Assembly: GCF_004028635.1 (NCBI RefSeq) | Contig: NZ_RQJW01000012.1 | Location: 186,001 to 250,000, forward strand | DNA: 64,000 bases | Direction of reading: 5' to 3' | Origin: Streptomyces cyaneus | GTDB taxonomy: Bacteria; Actinomycetota; Actinomycetes; Streptomycetales; Streptomycetaceae | Part shown: piece after piece, positions 22,906-31,517 of the stretch | How positions within the stretch are numbered: position 1 is the stretch's first letter | Layout: the number at the start of each line of letters is the position of its first letter | The notes under the pieces: model-generated | Seen by the model: only the letters and a program-made list of their open reading frames with translations | Databases searched by the model: none | What the model was told of the DNA's origin: nothing | Program-made: the position numbers and the translations under genes

Positions 22906-24207
22906 ATGACCCGTTCGCCTGTACGCCCGAGCCCGGCGCGCTTTCTCCGTTCGGTGCTGCCCACCGTCGCCACCGTGCTGTCCCTGGTGACCGCACTCCT
23001 CCTCGGCAGTGCGACGCCAGCCGCCGCACTGACGAAGCCGGTCATCAACGGGCCCGTGTTCAACGACCCGCTGGGCACGGCGGCACAGCAGAAGGCGATC
23101 TTCACCCAGCTCGTCCGGCTGATCGAAGCGACACCCGCCGGGGCGCAGATCCGCGGCTCGATGCACGAGTTCATCGACCAGGAGGTCGCGAACGCGCTGA
23201 TCGCCGCCCATGGGCGTGGCGTCGACGTCAGGCTCATCCTCGACGACTCGACCTATGTGGGCCCTGACGGCGCCGAGTTCTTCAACACGCCCTACCGGTC
23301 ACTTAGGGCCGCGCTCGGAACCAGCACAACCGCCCGCTCCTGGGTCGTCGTCTGCGACGACCGGTTCGAGGACGCCGACGGGGTGGACGACGTCCAGCGC
23401 GGCTGCCTGGCCGTGGCTCCGCCCCAACCGGCCTACAACCACAACAAGTTCTTCCTCTTCTCGAGGATCGGGCCCTTCGACGACGGCACCAGCTATTCGA
23501 GGGTCGTCTTCCAGACCTCCTCGAACCTCTCCGACTGGTACAAGGTCGAGTCCTTCAACGACGCCGTCACCTTCACGGACAGCACGGTCTACAACGCCTA
23601 CGCCTCGTACCACGAGCAGCTCCGCCAGGGGCGCACCCTCGCACGCGGCAACAACAACGCCTACTTCTCCACACCGACCGGCTCGACCTACCGCGGCTAC
23701 TTCTTCCCACGCGGTGACGCCTCGTACAACAACCCGGCCACGGACACCGTCGTCAACGTGCTGAACGAGGTCAGCTGCGTCTACACCGGCGCGGACGGGC
23801 TGCCGCACCAGACCGACATCCGCATCGTGACGCACAGCTTCTTCGGCTCCCGCCGCCAGGTCGCCGACAAACTGGCCCAGCTGCGCGGCCGGGGCTGCTG
23901 GATCGACATCGTCTACGCCGACAGCGACTCCGTGATCACCAGCCGGCTGAACGCCGCCGGCATCCAGCACCGCAGATGCCGCATTCCCAACGGTCCCGGA
24001 ATCGACGTCCGCCCGCACAACAAGCAGATCCTGCTCGACGGCGACTACAACGGCGACATCACCCCGCGCGTCTACACGGGCAGCGCCAACCTGACCGGGT
24101 CGTCACTGCGCTCGGCCGACGAGGCGATCGTGCGGATCACCGGCGCGTCGTACCACTCGAGGTACCTGAGCGCCTTCTACAGGATCCGCTCTGCTTGCGG
24201 CGGTTGA
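22906..24207 (+). CDS. Secreted phospholipase D-like protein
   Basis: A 433-residue protein, ATG 22906 behind AGGAGAGCGAAGACG. A signal peptide with a long hydrophobic stretch (FLRSVLPTVATVLSLVTALLLGSATPAAA) covers residues 12-41. Two PLD half-sites follow. The first is YNHNKFFLFSRIG with SSNLSDWY; it has H-x-K but Ser in place of the HKD Asp. The second is RPHNKQILLDGDY with TGSANLTGSSLRSADE, which is complete. Several Cys may form disulfides outside the cell. It probably cleaves a phosphodiester in lipid or nucleic acid; the substrate is unknown. It ends 22 bp from the converging HATPase gene. Confidence 0.87.
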   Translation: MTRSPVRPSPARFLRSVLPTVATVLSLVTALLLGSATPAAALTKPVINGPVFNDPLGTAAQQKAIFTQLVRLIEATPAGAQIRGSMHEFIDQEVANALIAAHGRGVDVRLILDDSTYVGPDGAEFFNTPYRSLRAALGTSTTARSWVVVCDDRFEDADGVDDVQRGCLAVAPPQPAYNHNKFFLFSRIGPFDDGTSYSRVVFQTSSNLSDWYKVESFNDAVTFTDSTVYNAYASYHEQLRQGRTLARGNNNAYFSTPTGSTYRGYFFPRGDASYNNPATDTVVNVLNEVSCVYTGADGLPHQTDIRIVTHSFFGSRRQVADKLAQLRGRGCWIDIVYADSDSVITSRLNAAGIQHRRCRIPNGPGIDVRPHNKQILLDGDYNGDITPRVYTGSANLTGSSLRSADEAIVRITGASYHSRYLSAFYRIRSACGG

Positions 24208-24229
24208 CGGGCGCGCGAGGTGAGGGCCG

Positions 24230-24679
24230 TTACACGGCCATCAGCGGCGCGTCCTCCCGCCACTTGAGGATCTTGTCGAAGCTCACCACCGCCCCGCCCC
24301 GACCCGGCTTGTTGCCGATCTGGACGTGGTCGGCGAGTTCCTCGATGAGACAGAGCCCTCGGCCGTGCTCGGCATCGGTGGCCGCCGGGCGCGGGGCGCG
24401 GGGCGGGGTGGTGAAGCCGGGGCCCGAGTCGGTGACCTCGATGTGGCACTTCTCGCCGTCGAGGTAGGCCGTGACGCGGTAGGCCTGGGGGGAGCCGTCG
24501 GGCGCGGTGTCGCCGCCGTGCTCGACGGCGTTCGCGCAGGCCTCGCTGAGGGCGACGGAGAGGTCGTACGACACATCGGGGTCGACGCCCGCGGTCTCCA
24601 TGGTGCCGATCAGCAACCGCCGGGCGAGCGGCACGCTCGCGGCTTCCCGCCGCAGATGGAGTGACCACCAGATGCTCAT
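24230..24679 (-). CDS. HATPase_c_2 ATP-binding regulator (anti-sigma-like)
   Basis: A 149-residue protein starting at ATG 24679 behind AGGAGGCTGGAGC. It is a compact GHKL domain: VALSEACANAVEHGG (N box), HIEVTDSGPGF (G1) and HGRGLCLIEELADHVQIG (G2), ending in FDKILKWRED. It resembles the many RsbW-like proteins of Streptomyces that pair with SpoIIE phosphatases and anti-anti-sigma factors. No partner is adjacent. It is the second such protein in the window, the other lying at 11227, and differs from it in lacking N- and C-terminal extensions. Confidence 0.87.
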   Translation of the reverse strand: MSIWWSLHLRREAASVPLARRLLIGTMETAGVDPDVSYDLSVALSEACANAVEHGGDTAPDGSPQAYRVTAYLDGEKCHIEVTDSGPGFTTPPRAPRPAATDAEHGRGLCLIEELADHVQIGNKPGRGGAVVSFDKILKWREDAPLMAV

Positions 24680-24919
24680 GCTCCAGCCTCCTGGCCGCGG
24701 CTCGACATACCGTTACGTATTGCCGCGAGTGCCCCGCTGTAAGCACATCATTGACGTGATGCCGCCCATATGGTCGATGCGCCCACGCTGGAATCGGTGT
24801 ATGTGTGGGCGGCTCATACCAGAGAGTGATCTTCCGGTCGTAGGTCCTCAACCGCCCGTACCTCATCTTGCGGACCTGCCGCATGGCGGCCATGAGGCCA
24901 GTGCGATGATGAGCCCGCC

Positions 24920-25774
24920 ATGACTGCCCCCCACCCGCGCACGGCGCGCTCCGGAAGGGATCTCCGGATACTGCGGGCCGCGGTGTTCGCCGCGGTCTGC
25001 GTCGTGCTGGCCGCGGTCGGGCACCTACTGGGCTCCTGCGCCACGATCCCGCTGTGGACGCTGGGCGCGGGGTTCCTCGGTGTTCTTCTGGTCACGGTGC
25101 CGTTCGCGGGACGTGAGCGTTCGCTGCCCGGGATCGCGGTGCTGCTCGCGGTCGGCCAGACCGTGCTGCACACGTTGTTCGGGCTCGGGCAGCACGGGGC
25201 GAGTGCGGGGGCGGCCACCGCAGCCTCCTCCGCGTCCGCCGCCTCCATGTCCGACGCCGCGCTCGTGGCGCAGGCGGCGCGGCTCGTCTGCGGGACCGCC
25301 GTGGCGGCGATCAGTCCGGCCCAGGCCCAGCGCCTCCTCACCGAGGCGCGGATCGGTCCGGCCACCGGGGCGCATGCCGCACACCCGTCGAAGGACGCTC
25401 TGTCCACCGTCACGGACTCCGCCACCGGCTTCGGCGCTTCGCTGCTGCCGTCCCTGCCCATGGTGCTCGCCCACGTTCTCGCGGCGGTCGTCGCGGGGTG
25501 GCTGCTGCGGCGCGGGGATCTGGCCCTGCTGCGGATCGTCGAGATGTCCGCCCTGTCGGCGCACTCGGTCACCGAGGGGGCGTCCGTACGATCCCTGCGC
25601 GGGGCGCTCGCGCTGGTGCGCGCCCTGCGTGCCGGGCTGCCGGGCGCGCCCGAGGCGGGTCCGCGCATCCAGTGCGCCGGGTGGATCGGCCCGTCCGAGC
25701 CCCCCACCCTCGCACTCCAGCACACGGTGATCAGGCGCGGTCCGCCGACCGCCGCACTCGTCCTCGCCGCCTGA
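24920..25774 (+). CDS. Hypothetical integral membrane protein, upstream of the copper genes
   Basis: A 284-residue protein with about five hydrophobic segments (AAVFAAVCVVLAAVGHLLG, LWTLGAGFLGVLLVTVPFA, IAVLLAVGQTVLHTLFGL, VCGTAVAAISP, LPMVLAHVLAAVVAGWLLRRG). A Ser/Ala-rich loop lies at about 95-110. His and Met residues face the helices (GHLLGSC, LHTLFGLGQHG, LPMVLAHV), suggestive of metal or heme handling but not diagnostic. It precedes YcnI and the Sco operon in the same direction with a 241-bp gap, so a role in copper transport is a guess from context. No recognised family. Confidence 0.72.
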   Translation: MTAPHPRTARSGRDLRILRAAVFAAVCVVLAAVGHLLGSCATIPLWTLGAGFLGVLLVTVPFAGRERSLPGIAVLLAVGQTVLHTLFGLGQHGASAGAATAASSASAASMSDAALVAQAARLVCGTAVAAISPAQAQRLLTEARIGPATGAHAAHPSKDALSTVTDSATGFGASLLPSLPMVLAHVLAAVVAGWLLRRGDLALLRIVEMSALSAHSVTEGASVRSLRGALALVRALRAGLPGAPEAGPRIQCAGWIGPSEPPTLALQHTVIRRGPPTAALVLAA

Positions 25775-26015
25775 CACGACGCGACCGCCACTCCACTGAA
25801 GTGGGGATGAGGGGCCGCCGTCGTGCGGCACGCGTGTGTGCCCGGGTTTCCGATCGAGGGACTGCTTCCTCGAGGGACGGTTCGTCGGGGGACGGCTCCT
25901 TGCCGCCCTTCCCGCCGCGTTCCCGCCGCTTTCCCGCCTGATCGGGCACCCCTGCGCACGCGTACTCCTCTTCACCACCGGAATCCCGAATCTCACCCAC
26001 AGTGGAGTGCTCCGA

Positions 26016-26753
26016 ATGAAGGCCTCTCGCATCGCCGCCGCAGGCACCCTCGCCGGCACGGCCGTGCTTGCCCTGTCCGTCCCCGCCTTCGCCCACGTCA
26101 GCGTGCAGCCGGAGGGCACCGCCGCCAAGGGCGGTTACGCGGTCGTCGACTTCAAGGTGCCCAACGAGCGCGACAACGCCAGGACCACCAAGCTCGAGGT
26201 CAACTTCCCGACCGACCACCCGCTGGCCTCGGCGATGCCGGAGGCGATCGACGGCTGGGACATCAAGGTCACCAAGTCCAAGCTGGACAAGCCGATCGAG
26301 ATGCACGGCGAGAAGATCTCCGAGGCGGTCACCAAGATCACCTGGACCGCCACCGGCGACGGCATCAAGGCGGGCTACTTCCAGAAGTTCCCGGTCTCCG
26401 TCGGCCAGCTCCCCGAGGACGCCGACGAACTGGTCTTCAAGGCCATCCAGACGTACTCCAACAAGGAGGTCGTGCGCTGGATCGAGGTCCCGCAGGACGG
26501 CCAGGAGGAGCCTGAGAACCCGGCCCCGGTGCTCGAACTGTCCGCCGCCGAGGACGGCCACCACGGCTCGTCGTCGTCCGAGAAGGCCTCCGACTCCGAC
26601 GACGCCGAGGCCGCCGCCGCGAAGACCGCCGCCGCCGAGCCCGCCGACAGCAGCGACACCACCGCCCGCGTCCTGGGCGTGGTCGGCATCGTCGTCGGCG
26701 CGCTGGGCGTGGCGTACGGCGTGATCGCCGGCCGTCGGCGCACCGACGCCTGA
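26016..26753 (+). CDS. YcnI-family (DUF1775) copper-associated protein
   Basis: A 245-residue protein, ATG 26016 eight bases after GGAG. The signal peptide MKASRIAAAGTLAGTAVLALSVPAFA should be cleaved so that His becomes the mature N-terminus (HVSVQPEG). This is the Cu(II)-binding N-terminal His of YcnI proteins. The DUF1775 beta-sandwich spans about 27-160, with the conserved Trp in GWDIKVTKSKLDKPIE. A disordered Ala/Glu/Asp/Ser linker and one C-terminal helix (VLGVVGIVVGALGVAYGVIAG) anchor it outside the membrane. It leads the copper cluster and is separated by 117 bp from sco. Confidence 0.92.
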   Translation: MKASRIAAAGTLAGTAVLALSVPAFAHVSVQPEGTAAKGGYAVVDFKVPNERDNARTTKLEVNFPTDHPLASAMPEAIDGWDIKVTKSKLDKPIEMHGEKISEAVTKITWTATGDGIKAGYFQKFPVSVGQLPEDADELVFKAIQTYSNKEVVRWIEVPQDGQEEPENPAPVLELSAAEDGHHGSSSSEKASDSDDAEAAAAKTAAAEPADSSDTTARVLGVVGIVVGALGVAYGVIAGRRRTDA

Positions 26754-26851
26754 CGCCCCTTCGGTTCACGGCGCGCGCCGGGGCACACCCCCGGTGCGCG
26801 CCGCAGCCCTCACAACTGGAACGTTTTTCTGTGTGTAATGGGACATTTTCT

Positions 26852-26884
26852 ATGCGTAAGAAGACTTGCCATGCGTAAGAAGAC
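26852..26884 (+). repeat. Duplicated start region of sco
   Basis: ATGCGTAAGAAGAC occurs twice, at 26852-26865 and 26871-26884, 19 bp apart. The second copy is the start of the sco coding region. The first opens a different frame, MRKKTCHA, whose TAA stop (26876-26878) lies inside the second copy. Confidence 0.9.
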
Positions 26885-27524
26885 CTTCGCCGCGGCCGCA
26901 CTGCTCGCCGCCGCCACCCTCACCCTCTCCGCCTGCGGCAGCGGTGACGACAGCGCCCAGCCCGTCACCGTGGTCTCCGAGGAGGCCGGGTCGGACAAGG
27001 CCGCCATCGTCCTCGACAAGCCGTTCGAGAAGCCCGACCTGGTCCTCACGGACACGAACGGCAAGAAATACGACCTCCGCAAGGAGACCCAGGGCAAGCC
27101 GACGCTGATCTACTTCGGCTACACCAACTGCCCCGACGTCTGCCCGCTGACGATGAACAACGTCGCCGTCGCCAAGAAGCAGCTGCCCAAGGCGCAGCAG
27201 GACGAACTGCGCATCGTGTTCGTCACCACCGACCCGGAGCGCGACACCGCGTCCGCGCTCGGCAAGTGGCTCAAGGGCATCGACCCGCAGGCCGTCGGCC
27301 TGACCGGCGACTTCGACACCATCCAGGCCGGCGCCCGCACCCTCGGCATCACCATCGAGCCGCCGCACAAGGACAAGAACGGCAAGATGGTCTCCACCCA
27401 CGGCACCCAGGTCGTCGCGTTCTCGCCGAAGACCGACGGGGGGTACGTCCTCTACACCGAGGCCGCCACCGTCGACGACTACACCAAGGACCTCCCCAAG
27501 CTGATCAAGGGGGAGAAGCCATGA
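26871..27524 (+). CDS. sco: Sco (SCO1/SenC/PrrC) copper chaperone lipoprotein
   Basis: A 217-residue lipoprotein. Signal MRKKTFAAAALLAAATLTLSAC has lipobox LSAC with Cys-22 as the lipidated residue. The thioredoxin-fold Sco domain has the copper ligands: Cys pair in YTNCPDVCPLT and His in MVSTHGTQV. It delivers copper to the CuA site of cytochrome c oxidase and, in Streptomyces, to the radical copper oxidase GlxA. Start 26871 is preferred; ATG 26838 is in frame but would spoil the signal peptide. A duplicated copy of the start lies 19 bp upstream. Its stop overlaps the ATG of the next gene. Confidence 0.93.
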   Translation: MRKKTFAAAALLAAATLTLSACGSGDDSAQPVTVVSEEAGSDKAAIVLDKPFEKPDLVLTDTNGKKYDLRKETQGKPTLIYFGYTNCPDVCPLTMNNVAVAKKQLPKAQQDELRIVFVTTDPERDTASALGKWLKGIDPQAVGLTGDFDTIQAGARTLGITIEPPHKDKNGKMVSTHGTQVVAFSPKTDGGYVLYTEAATVDDYTKDLPKLIKGEKP

Positions 27525-27991
27525 GGCGCCTCGTCGCGCCCGTCACGGTACTGAGCGGGGCCCTGGTCCTAGCGGGCTGTGGTTCCGGGGACACCCAGGC
27601 CGACTCCCAGGCCGACTCCAAGGCGGAACTGTCCGTCAGCGGCGCCTACATGCCGCAGCCGGTCTCGGACTCCATGGCGGCCGGCTTCCTGACGGTCACC
27701 AACAAGGGCGGTACGAAGGACGAGTTGACCTCCGTCACCAGCGACGTCGGCGAGGTGACGGCCCACGAGACCGTCGACGCGTCGATGCAGGAGGCCAAGG
27801 ACATCGCCGTCCCCGCGCACGGTCAACTCGTGTTCAAGAGCGGCGGCAGCCATCTGATGTTCGAGAAGCTGAAGCGCAAGCCGAAGCAGGGCGAGAAGGT
27901 GACCGTGCAGCTCCACTTCGCCGAGTCCGGCACGGTGACGGTCGAGATACCGGTGAAGTCCGCGACGTACAGCCCGAAGACCGGACACTGA
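27521..27991 (+). CDS. ecuC: PCuAC-type extracytoplasmic copper chaperone (ECuC-like)
   Basis: A 156-residue lipoprotein. The signal ends in the lipobox LAGC (VTVLSGALVLAGCGSG). A DUF461/PCuAC cupredoxin-like domain follows, with the Cu(I) site H-x(n)-M-x(n)-H-x-M: His and Met in TAHETVDASMQEAKD and the pair in GGSHLMFEKL. It passes Cu(I) to Sco outside the membrane. Translation is coupled to sco by an ATGA overlap. The order sco, ecuC, copCD, dtpA matches the copper trafficking operon known from Streptomyces lividans. Confidence 0.92.
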   Translation: MRRLVAPVTVLSGALVLAGCGSGDTQADSQADSKAELSVSGAYMPQPVSDSMAAGFLTVTNKGGTKDELTSVTSDVGEVTAHETVDASMQEAKDIAVPAHGQLVFKSGGSHLMFEKLKRKPKQGEKVTVQLHFAESGTVTVEIPVKSATYSPKTGH

Positions 27992-28004
27992 GGGAGAGAT
28001 CGCC

Positions 28005-30077
28005 TTGACCCAGACCATCGCCCCCCGCGTTCGGCCCCGGGTGCTGCCACACGTCCGGACCCCGCGGCTCCCGCGCGTCCGGACCCTGGTGCTGCTGCTC
28101 CTGGCCGCCACCGGCCTGCTCCTCGCCGGCGCCGGGCCGGTCTCCGCGCACGCCGCGCTGACCGGCAGCGACCCCCAGCAGGGGGCGGTGGTCGACAAGG
28201 CCCCGACGCAGGTCTCACTGACGTTCTCCGAGAAGGTCGCCCTGTCCGACGACTCGCTGCGCGTGCTCGACCCCAAGGGCAAGCGCATCGACCGCGGCGA
28301 CCCGGCCAACCTCAGCGGCACGACGTACGCCGTGAAACTCCACAGCGGCCTGCCCGACGGCACGTACACCGTCACCTACCAGGTGGTGTCCGAGGACAGC
28401 CACCCCGTCGCCGGCGCCTACACCTTCTCCATCGGCGCCCCCTCCCAGACCACCGTCTCCGTCTCCGACCAGTCGGCGGGCGGCGGGATCGTCGGCGCGC
28501 TCTACGGGTTCGGGCGGTACGTGTCGTACGCCGGCTTCATCGTCATGGTCGGTGGCGCCGCGTTCGTGCTCGCCTGCTGGCAGCGCGGATCGGGTGTGCG
28601 GGCGCTGCAGCGGCTCGTCGTCTCCGGCTGGCTGGCGCTGACCGCCGCCACGCTCGGGCTGCTGCTCCTACGCGGCTCGTACACCCGCACCGGCAAGCTC
28701 GGCGACATCTTCGACCTGGACCTGCTCGGGCAGGTGCTGCAGACCAAGACGGGTGCGGCACTGGTCTCCCGGCTGCTGCTGCTCGCCGCCGCGGCGCTGT
28801 TCATCGCGGTGCTGTTCGGGGCCTATGACAAGCGCGAGGAAGAGGAGAAGCGGGACCTGACCTTCGGGCTCGCGATCGGCGGGACCGTCGTGGCGGCGGG
28901 GCTCGCGGCGAGCTGGGCGATGTCCGAGCACGCCTCGACCGGGCTCCAGGCCGGGATCGCGATGCCCGTCGACGTCGTCCACCTGCTGGCCGTCGCGGGC
29001 TGGCTCGGCGGGCTGGCCGCACTGCTCGTGGCGCTCTACCGGGCGCCGGTGGACACACCGGTCGGTGCCTCCGCCGTACGACGGTTCTCGCGCGTCGCCT
29101 TCGGCAGCGTGCTCGCGCTGGTCGCGACCGGCATCTACCAGTCGTGGCGGCAGCTCGGATCGTGGTCGGCGTTCACCGGCACGCGATACGGGCAGCTGCT
29201 GCTGGTCAAGATCGGGCTCGTGGTGCTGCTGGTCGGGATCGCGTGGATCTCGCGGCGGTGGACCGCGCGGCTGGCCGAGGCGGTCGTGGTGAAGCCGCGG
29301 AGGGCGAAGGGCGCGGCTGACGACGAGAAGGACGCGGTCGAGGGCGAGGCGGACCGGGTCGAGGGCGGGACAGACGCGGTCGACGGCGAGGCCGCCGAGG
29401 GGGAGCGGGAGCACGCCACCGCGCGGGCCGCCACCTCCGCCTCCGCCTCCGGCGAGAAGGGCGCCTCGGCCGCCGTGTCCGGCAAGAAGAGCAGCGACTC
29501 CAAGCGCGCCGCCCAGCTCGCCCGGCAACAGGCCGCGATCGACACGGCACGGCAGAAGCAGCAGCGGGACGCCGACCCGAACCGGTTCGGACTGCGCCGC
29601 TCGGTGCTCGCCGAGGCGGGCGTCGCCGTCGTCCTGCTCGCCGTCACCACCATGCTGACGTCGACCGAACCGGGGCGTACGGAGGAGGCGGCCAAGGCAG
29701 CCACGTCGGCCGCTTCCACCGACGCCTCGACGGCCGGGGCGCTGACCCTGGACATGTCCTTCGACACCGGCGGCGAGGACGGCAAGGGCGTCGTCCGGAT
29801 CGACCTCGATCCCGCGCGCGTGGGCGGCAACGAGATGCACGTCTACGTGGAGCGGCCCAACGGCCGCGCCTTCGACATCCCCGAGGTGAAGGTCGCCTTC
29901 ACCCTGGAGTCCCAGGACATCGGTCCGCTGCCCGTGGTCCCCGACCACATCACCACCGGGCACTGGTCGGCGAACGGAGTGCAGATCCCCATGGCGGGCG
30001 AGTGGAAGATCGCCGTGACCGTGCGGACCTCCGACATCGACCAGGCCACCGTCTCCAAGAACGCGCAGATCGGCTGA
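28005..30077 (+). CDS. CopC-CopD (YcnJ-like) copper resistance/import fusion protein
   Basis: A 690-residue protein starting at TTG 28005, supported by GAGGGAGAG seven bases before. After a signal helix, a CopC cupredoxin domain begins with the mature His (SAHAALTGSDPQQGA) and spans about 45-145. A CopD membrane domain of eight helices covers about 165-425. A charged, Ala/Glu/Lys-rich cytoplasmic insert of about 110 residues precedes the last helix (SVLAEAGVAVVLLAVTTML). A C-terminal extracytoplasmic YtkA/FixH-like beta domain follows (GALTLDMSFDTGG to the end). It probably moves copper across the membrane in step with Sco and ECuC. The insert is of unusual length. Confidence 0.9.
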   Translation: MTQTIAPRVRPRVLPHVRTPRLPRVRTLVLLLLAATGLLLAGAGPVSAHAALTGSDPQQGAVVDKAPTQVSLTFSEKVALSDDSLRVLDPKGKRIDRGDPANLSGTTYAVKLHSGLPDGTYTVTYQVVSEDSHPVAGAYTFSIGAPSQTTVSVSDQSAGGGIVGALYGFGRYVSYAGFIVMVGGAAFVLACWQRGSGVRALQRLVVSGWLALTAATLGLLLLRGSYTRTGKLGDIFDLDLLGQVLQTKTGAALVSRLLLLAAAALFIAVLFGAYDKREEEEKRDLTFGLAIGGTVVAAGLAASWAMSEHASTGLQAGIAMPVDVVHLLAVAGWLGGLAALLVALYRAPVDTPVGASAVRRFSRVAFGSVLALVATGIYQSWRQLGSWSAFTGTRYGQLLLVKIGLVVLLVGIAWISRRWTARLAEAVVVKPRRAKGAADDEKDAVEGEADRVEGGTDAVDGEAAEGEREHATARAATSASASGEKGASAAVSGKKSSDSKRAAQLARQQAAIDTARQKQQRDADPNRFGLRRSVLAEAGVAVVLLAVTTMLTSTEPGRTEEAAKAATSAASTDASTAGALTLDMSFDTGGEDGKGVVRIDLDPARVGGNEMHVYVERPNGRAFDIPEVKVAFTLESQDIGPLPVVPDHITTGHWSANGVQIPMAGEWKIAVTVRTSDIDQATVSKNAQIG

Positions 30078-30085
30078 ACCACACC

Positions 30086-31438
30086 ATGGCTGACCAGTCC
30101 ATTCCGGAGGCCCGTACACCTGGGACTCCTCAGACTCCCCAGGCTTCCCGGAATCCCGAGAGGGCACTTAATGGCGAGACCGCACTTAATGACGGCTCTC
30201 CAGAAGGCGCCTCCCACCAGGACGGCATTTCGCGGCGGCGGCTGCTCGGTTCCGCCGGTGCCGGCGGGCTGGTGCTCGGCGCGGTCGGCGGTGCCGTGGG
30301 ATACGCCGCCCGGCCGGCCGAGGCCACACCGCTCGCCTCGGTGGGCGCCGATCAGGTGATGTTTCACGGGAAACATCAGCCCGGCATCCTCCAGCCGCTC
30401 CAGGCCCGCGGCCATGTCGTCGCCTTCGACCTGGCGGCGGGCGCGGGTCGCAAGGAGGCGGCGGCATTGCTGCGCCGCTGGTCGGAGACGGCACGGCGGC
30501 TGATGGCGGGCGAGGCGGCCAAGCAGGACGACACGGATGTCGCCCGGGACGCGGGGCCGTCGTCGCTGACGATCACCTTCGGCTTCGGGCACAGCTTCTT
30601 CGCGCGGACCGGCCTGGAGAAACAGCGCCCGGTCTCCCTGGACCCGCTGCCCGACTTCTCCTCCGACCAGCTCGACAAGGCGCGCAGCAACGGCGACCTG
30701 TGGGTGCAGATCGGCGCCAATGACGCCCTGGTCGCCTTCCACGCCCTGCGCGCGATCCAGAAGGACGCCGGCCAGGCCGCCAAGGTGCGCTGGCAGATGA
30801 ACGGCTTCAACCGGTCTCCGGGTGCCACCGCCCACCCGATGACGGCTCGCAACCTGATGGGCCAGATGGACGGCACGCGCAATCCGAAGCCGACGGAGGC
30901 CGACTTCGACAAGCGCATCTTCGTGCCGGAGTCCGGCTCGACGGACCCGGCCTGGATGGCGAACGGCTCCTACGCCGTCGTACGCCGCATCCGCATGCTC
31001 CTCGACGACTGGGAGCAGCTCTCGGTCAAGGAGCAGGAGGACGTCATCGGGCGCCGCAAGTCCGACGGGGCGCCGCTGTCCGGGGGCACCGAGACGACCG
31101 AGATGGACCTGGAGAAGACGGACAAGGCGGGGAACCTGGTCGTGCCCCTCAACGCCCACGCGCGCATCACCCGGCCCGACCAGAACGGCGGCGCGGCGAT
31201 GCTGCGGCGCCCCTTCTCGTACCACGACGGCATCGACACGGACGGGGTGCCCGACGCGGGGCTGCTGTTCATCTGCTGGCAGGCCGACCCCCTGCGCGGC
31301 TTCGTCACCGTCCAGCGCAAGCTCGACCGCGGCGACGCGCTGTCGAAGTTCATCCGGCACGAGGCGAGCGGGCTGTTCGCGGTGCCGGGTGGGGCGGCGG
31401 AGGGCGAGTACGTGGGGCAGCGGTTGCTGGAGGGGTGA
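30086..31438 (+). CDS. dtpA: DyP-type peroxidase, Tat-exported (DtpA/EfeB-like)
   Basis: A 450-residue protein. A long polar leader precedes a twin-arginine motif (GISRRRLLGSAGAGGLVLGAV). The heme peroxidase domain has the DyP signature Asp in GQMDGTRNPKP, a probable proximal His in PLNAHARITRP, and FSYHDGIDTDG. It ends in the usual FIRHEASGLFAVPGG. Tat export fits heme loading in the cytoplasm. In S. lividans the homologue in this operon, DtpA, acts with Sco and ECuC in maturation of the copper oxidase GlxA and morphological development. Only eight bases separate it from copCD. Confidence 0.92.
   Translation: MADQSIPEARTPGTPQTPQASRNPERALNGETALNDGSPEGASHQDGISRRRLLGSAGAGGLVLGAVGGAVGYAARPAEATPLASVGADQVMFHGKHQPGILQPLQARGHVVAFDLAAGAGRKEAAALLRRWSETARRLMAGEAAKQDDTDVARDAGPSSLTITFGFGHSFFARTGLEKQRPVSLDPLPDFSSDQLDKARSNGDLWVQIGANDALVAFHALRAIQKDAGQAAKVRWQMNGFNRSPGATAHPMTARNLMGQMDGTRNPKPTEADFDKRIFVPESGSTDPAWMANGSYAVVRRIRMLLDDWEQLSVKEQEDVIGRRKSDGAPLSGGTETTEMDLEKTDKAGNLVVPLNAHARITRPDQNGGAAMLRRPFSYHDGIDTDGVPDAGLLFICWQADPLRGFVTVQRKLDRGDALSKFIRHEASGLFAVPGGAAEGEYVGQRLLEG
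30361..30374. other. parS-like sequence, one mismatch, inside dtpA
   Basis: GTTTCACGGGAAAC differs from the parS consensus GTTTCACGTGAAAC at one central base. It encodes residues of the DtpA domain start. The loss of central symmetry suggests weak or no ParB binding. Confidence 0.3.
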
Positions 31439-31517
31439 CGCCGCGCCCGGAACCCGTCCTGGGGCAGCCGGGTGAGATATGTCCACCGCGTTTCGCAAGG
31501 CCCATTAGGGTGAGGTC

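Noticed and set aside
25775..26015. Small gene in the spacer before ycnI
   Set aside because: Open frames exist, but the ribosome site GGAG and the signal peptide clearly place the first gene at 26016.
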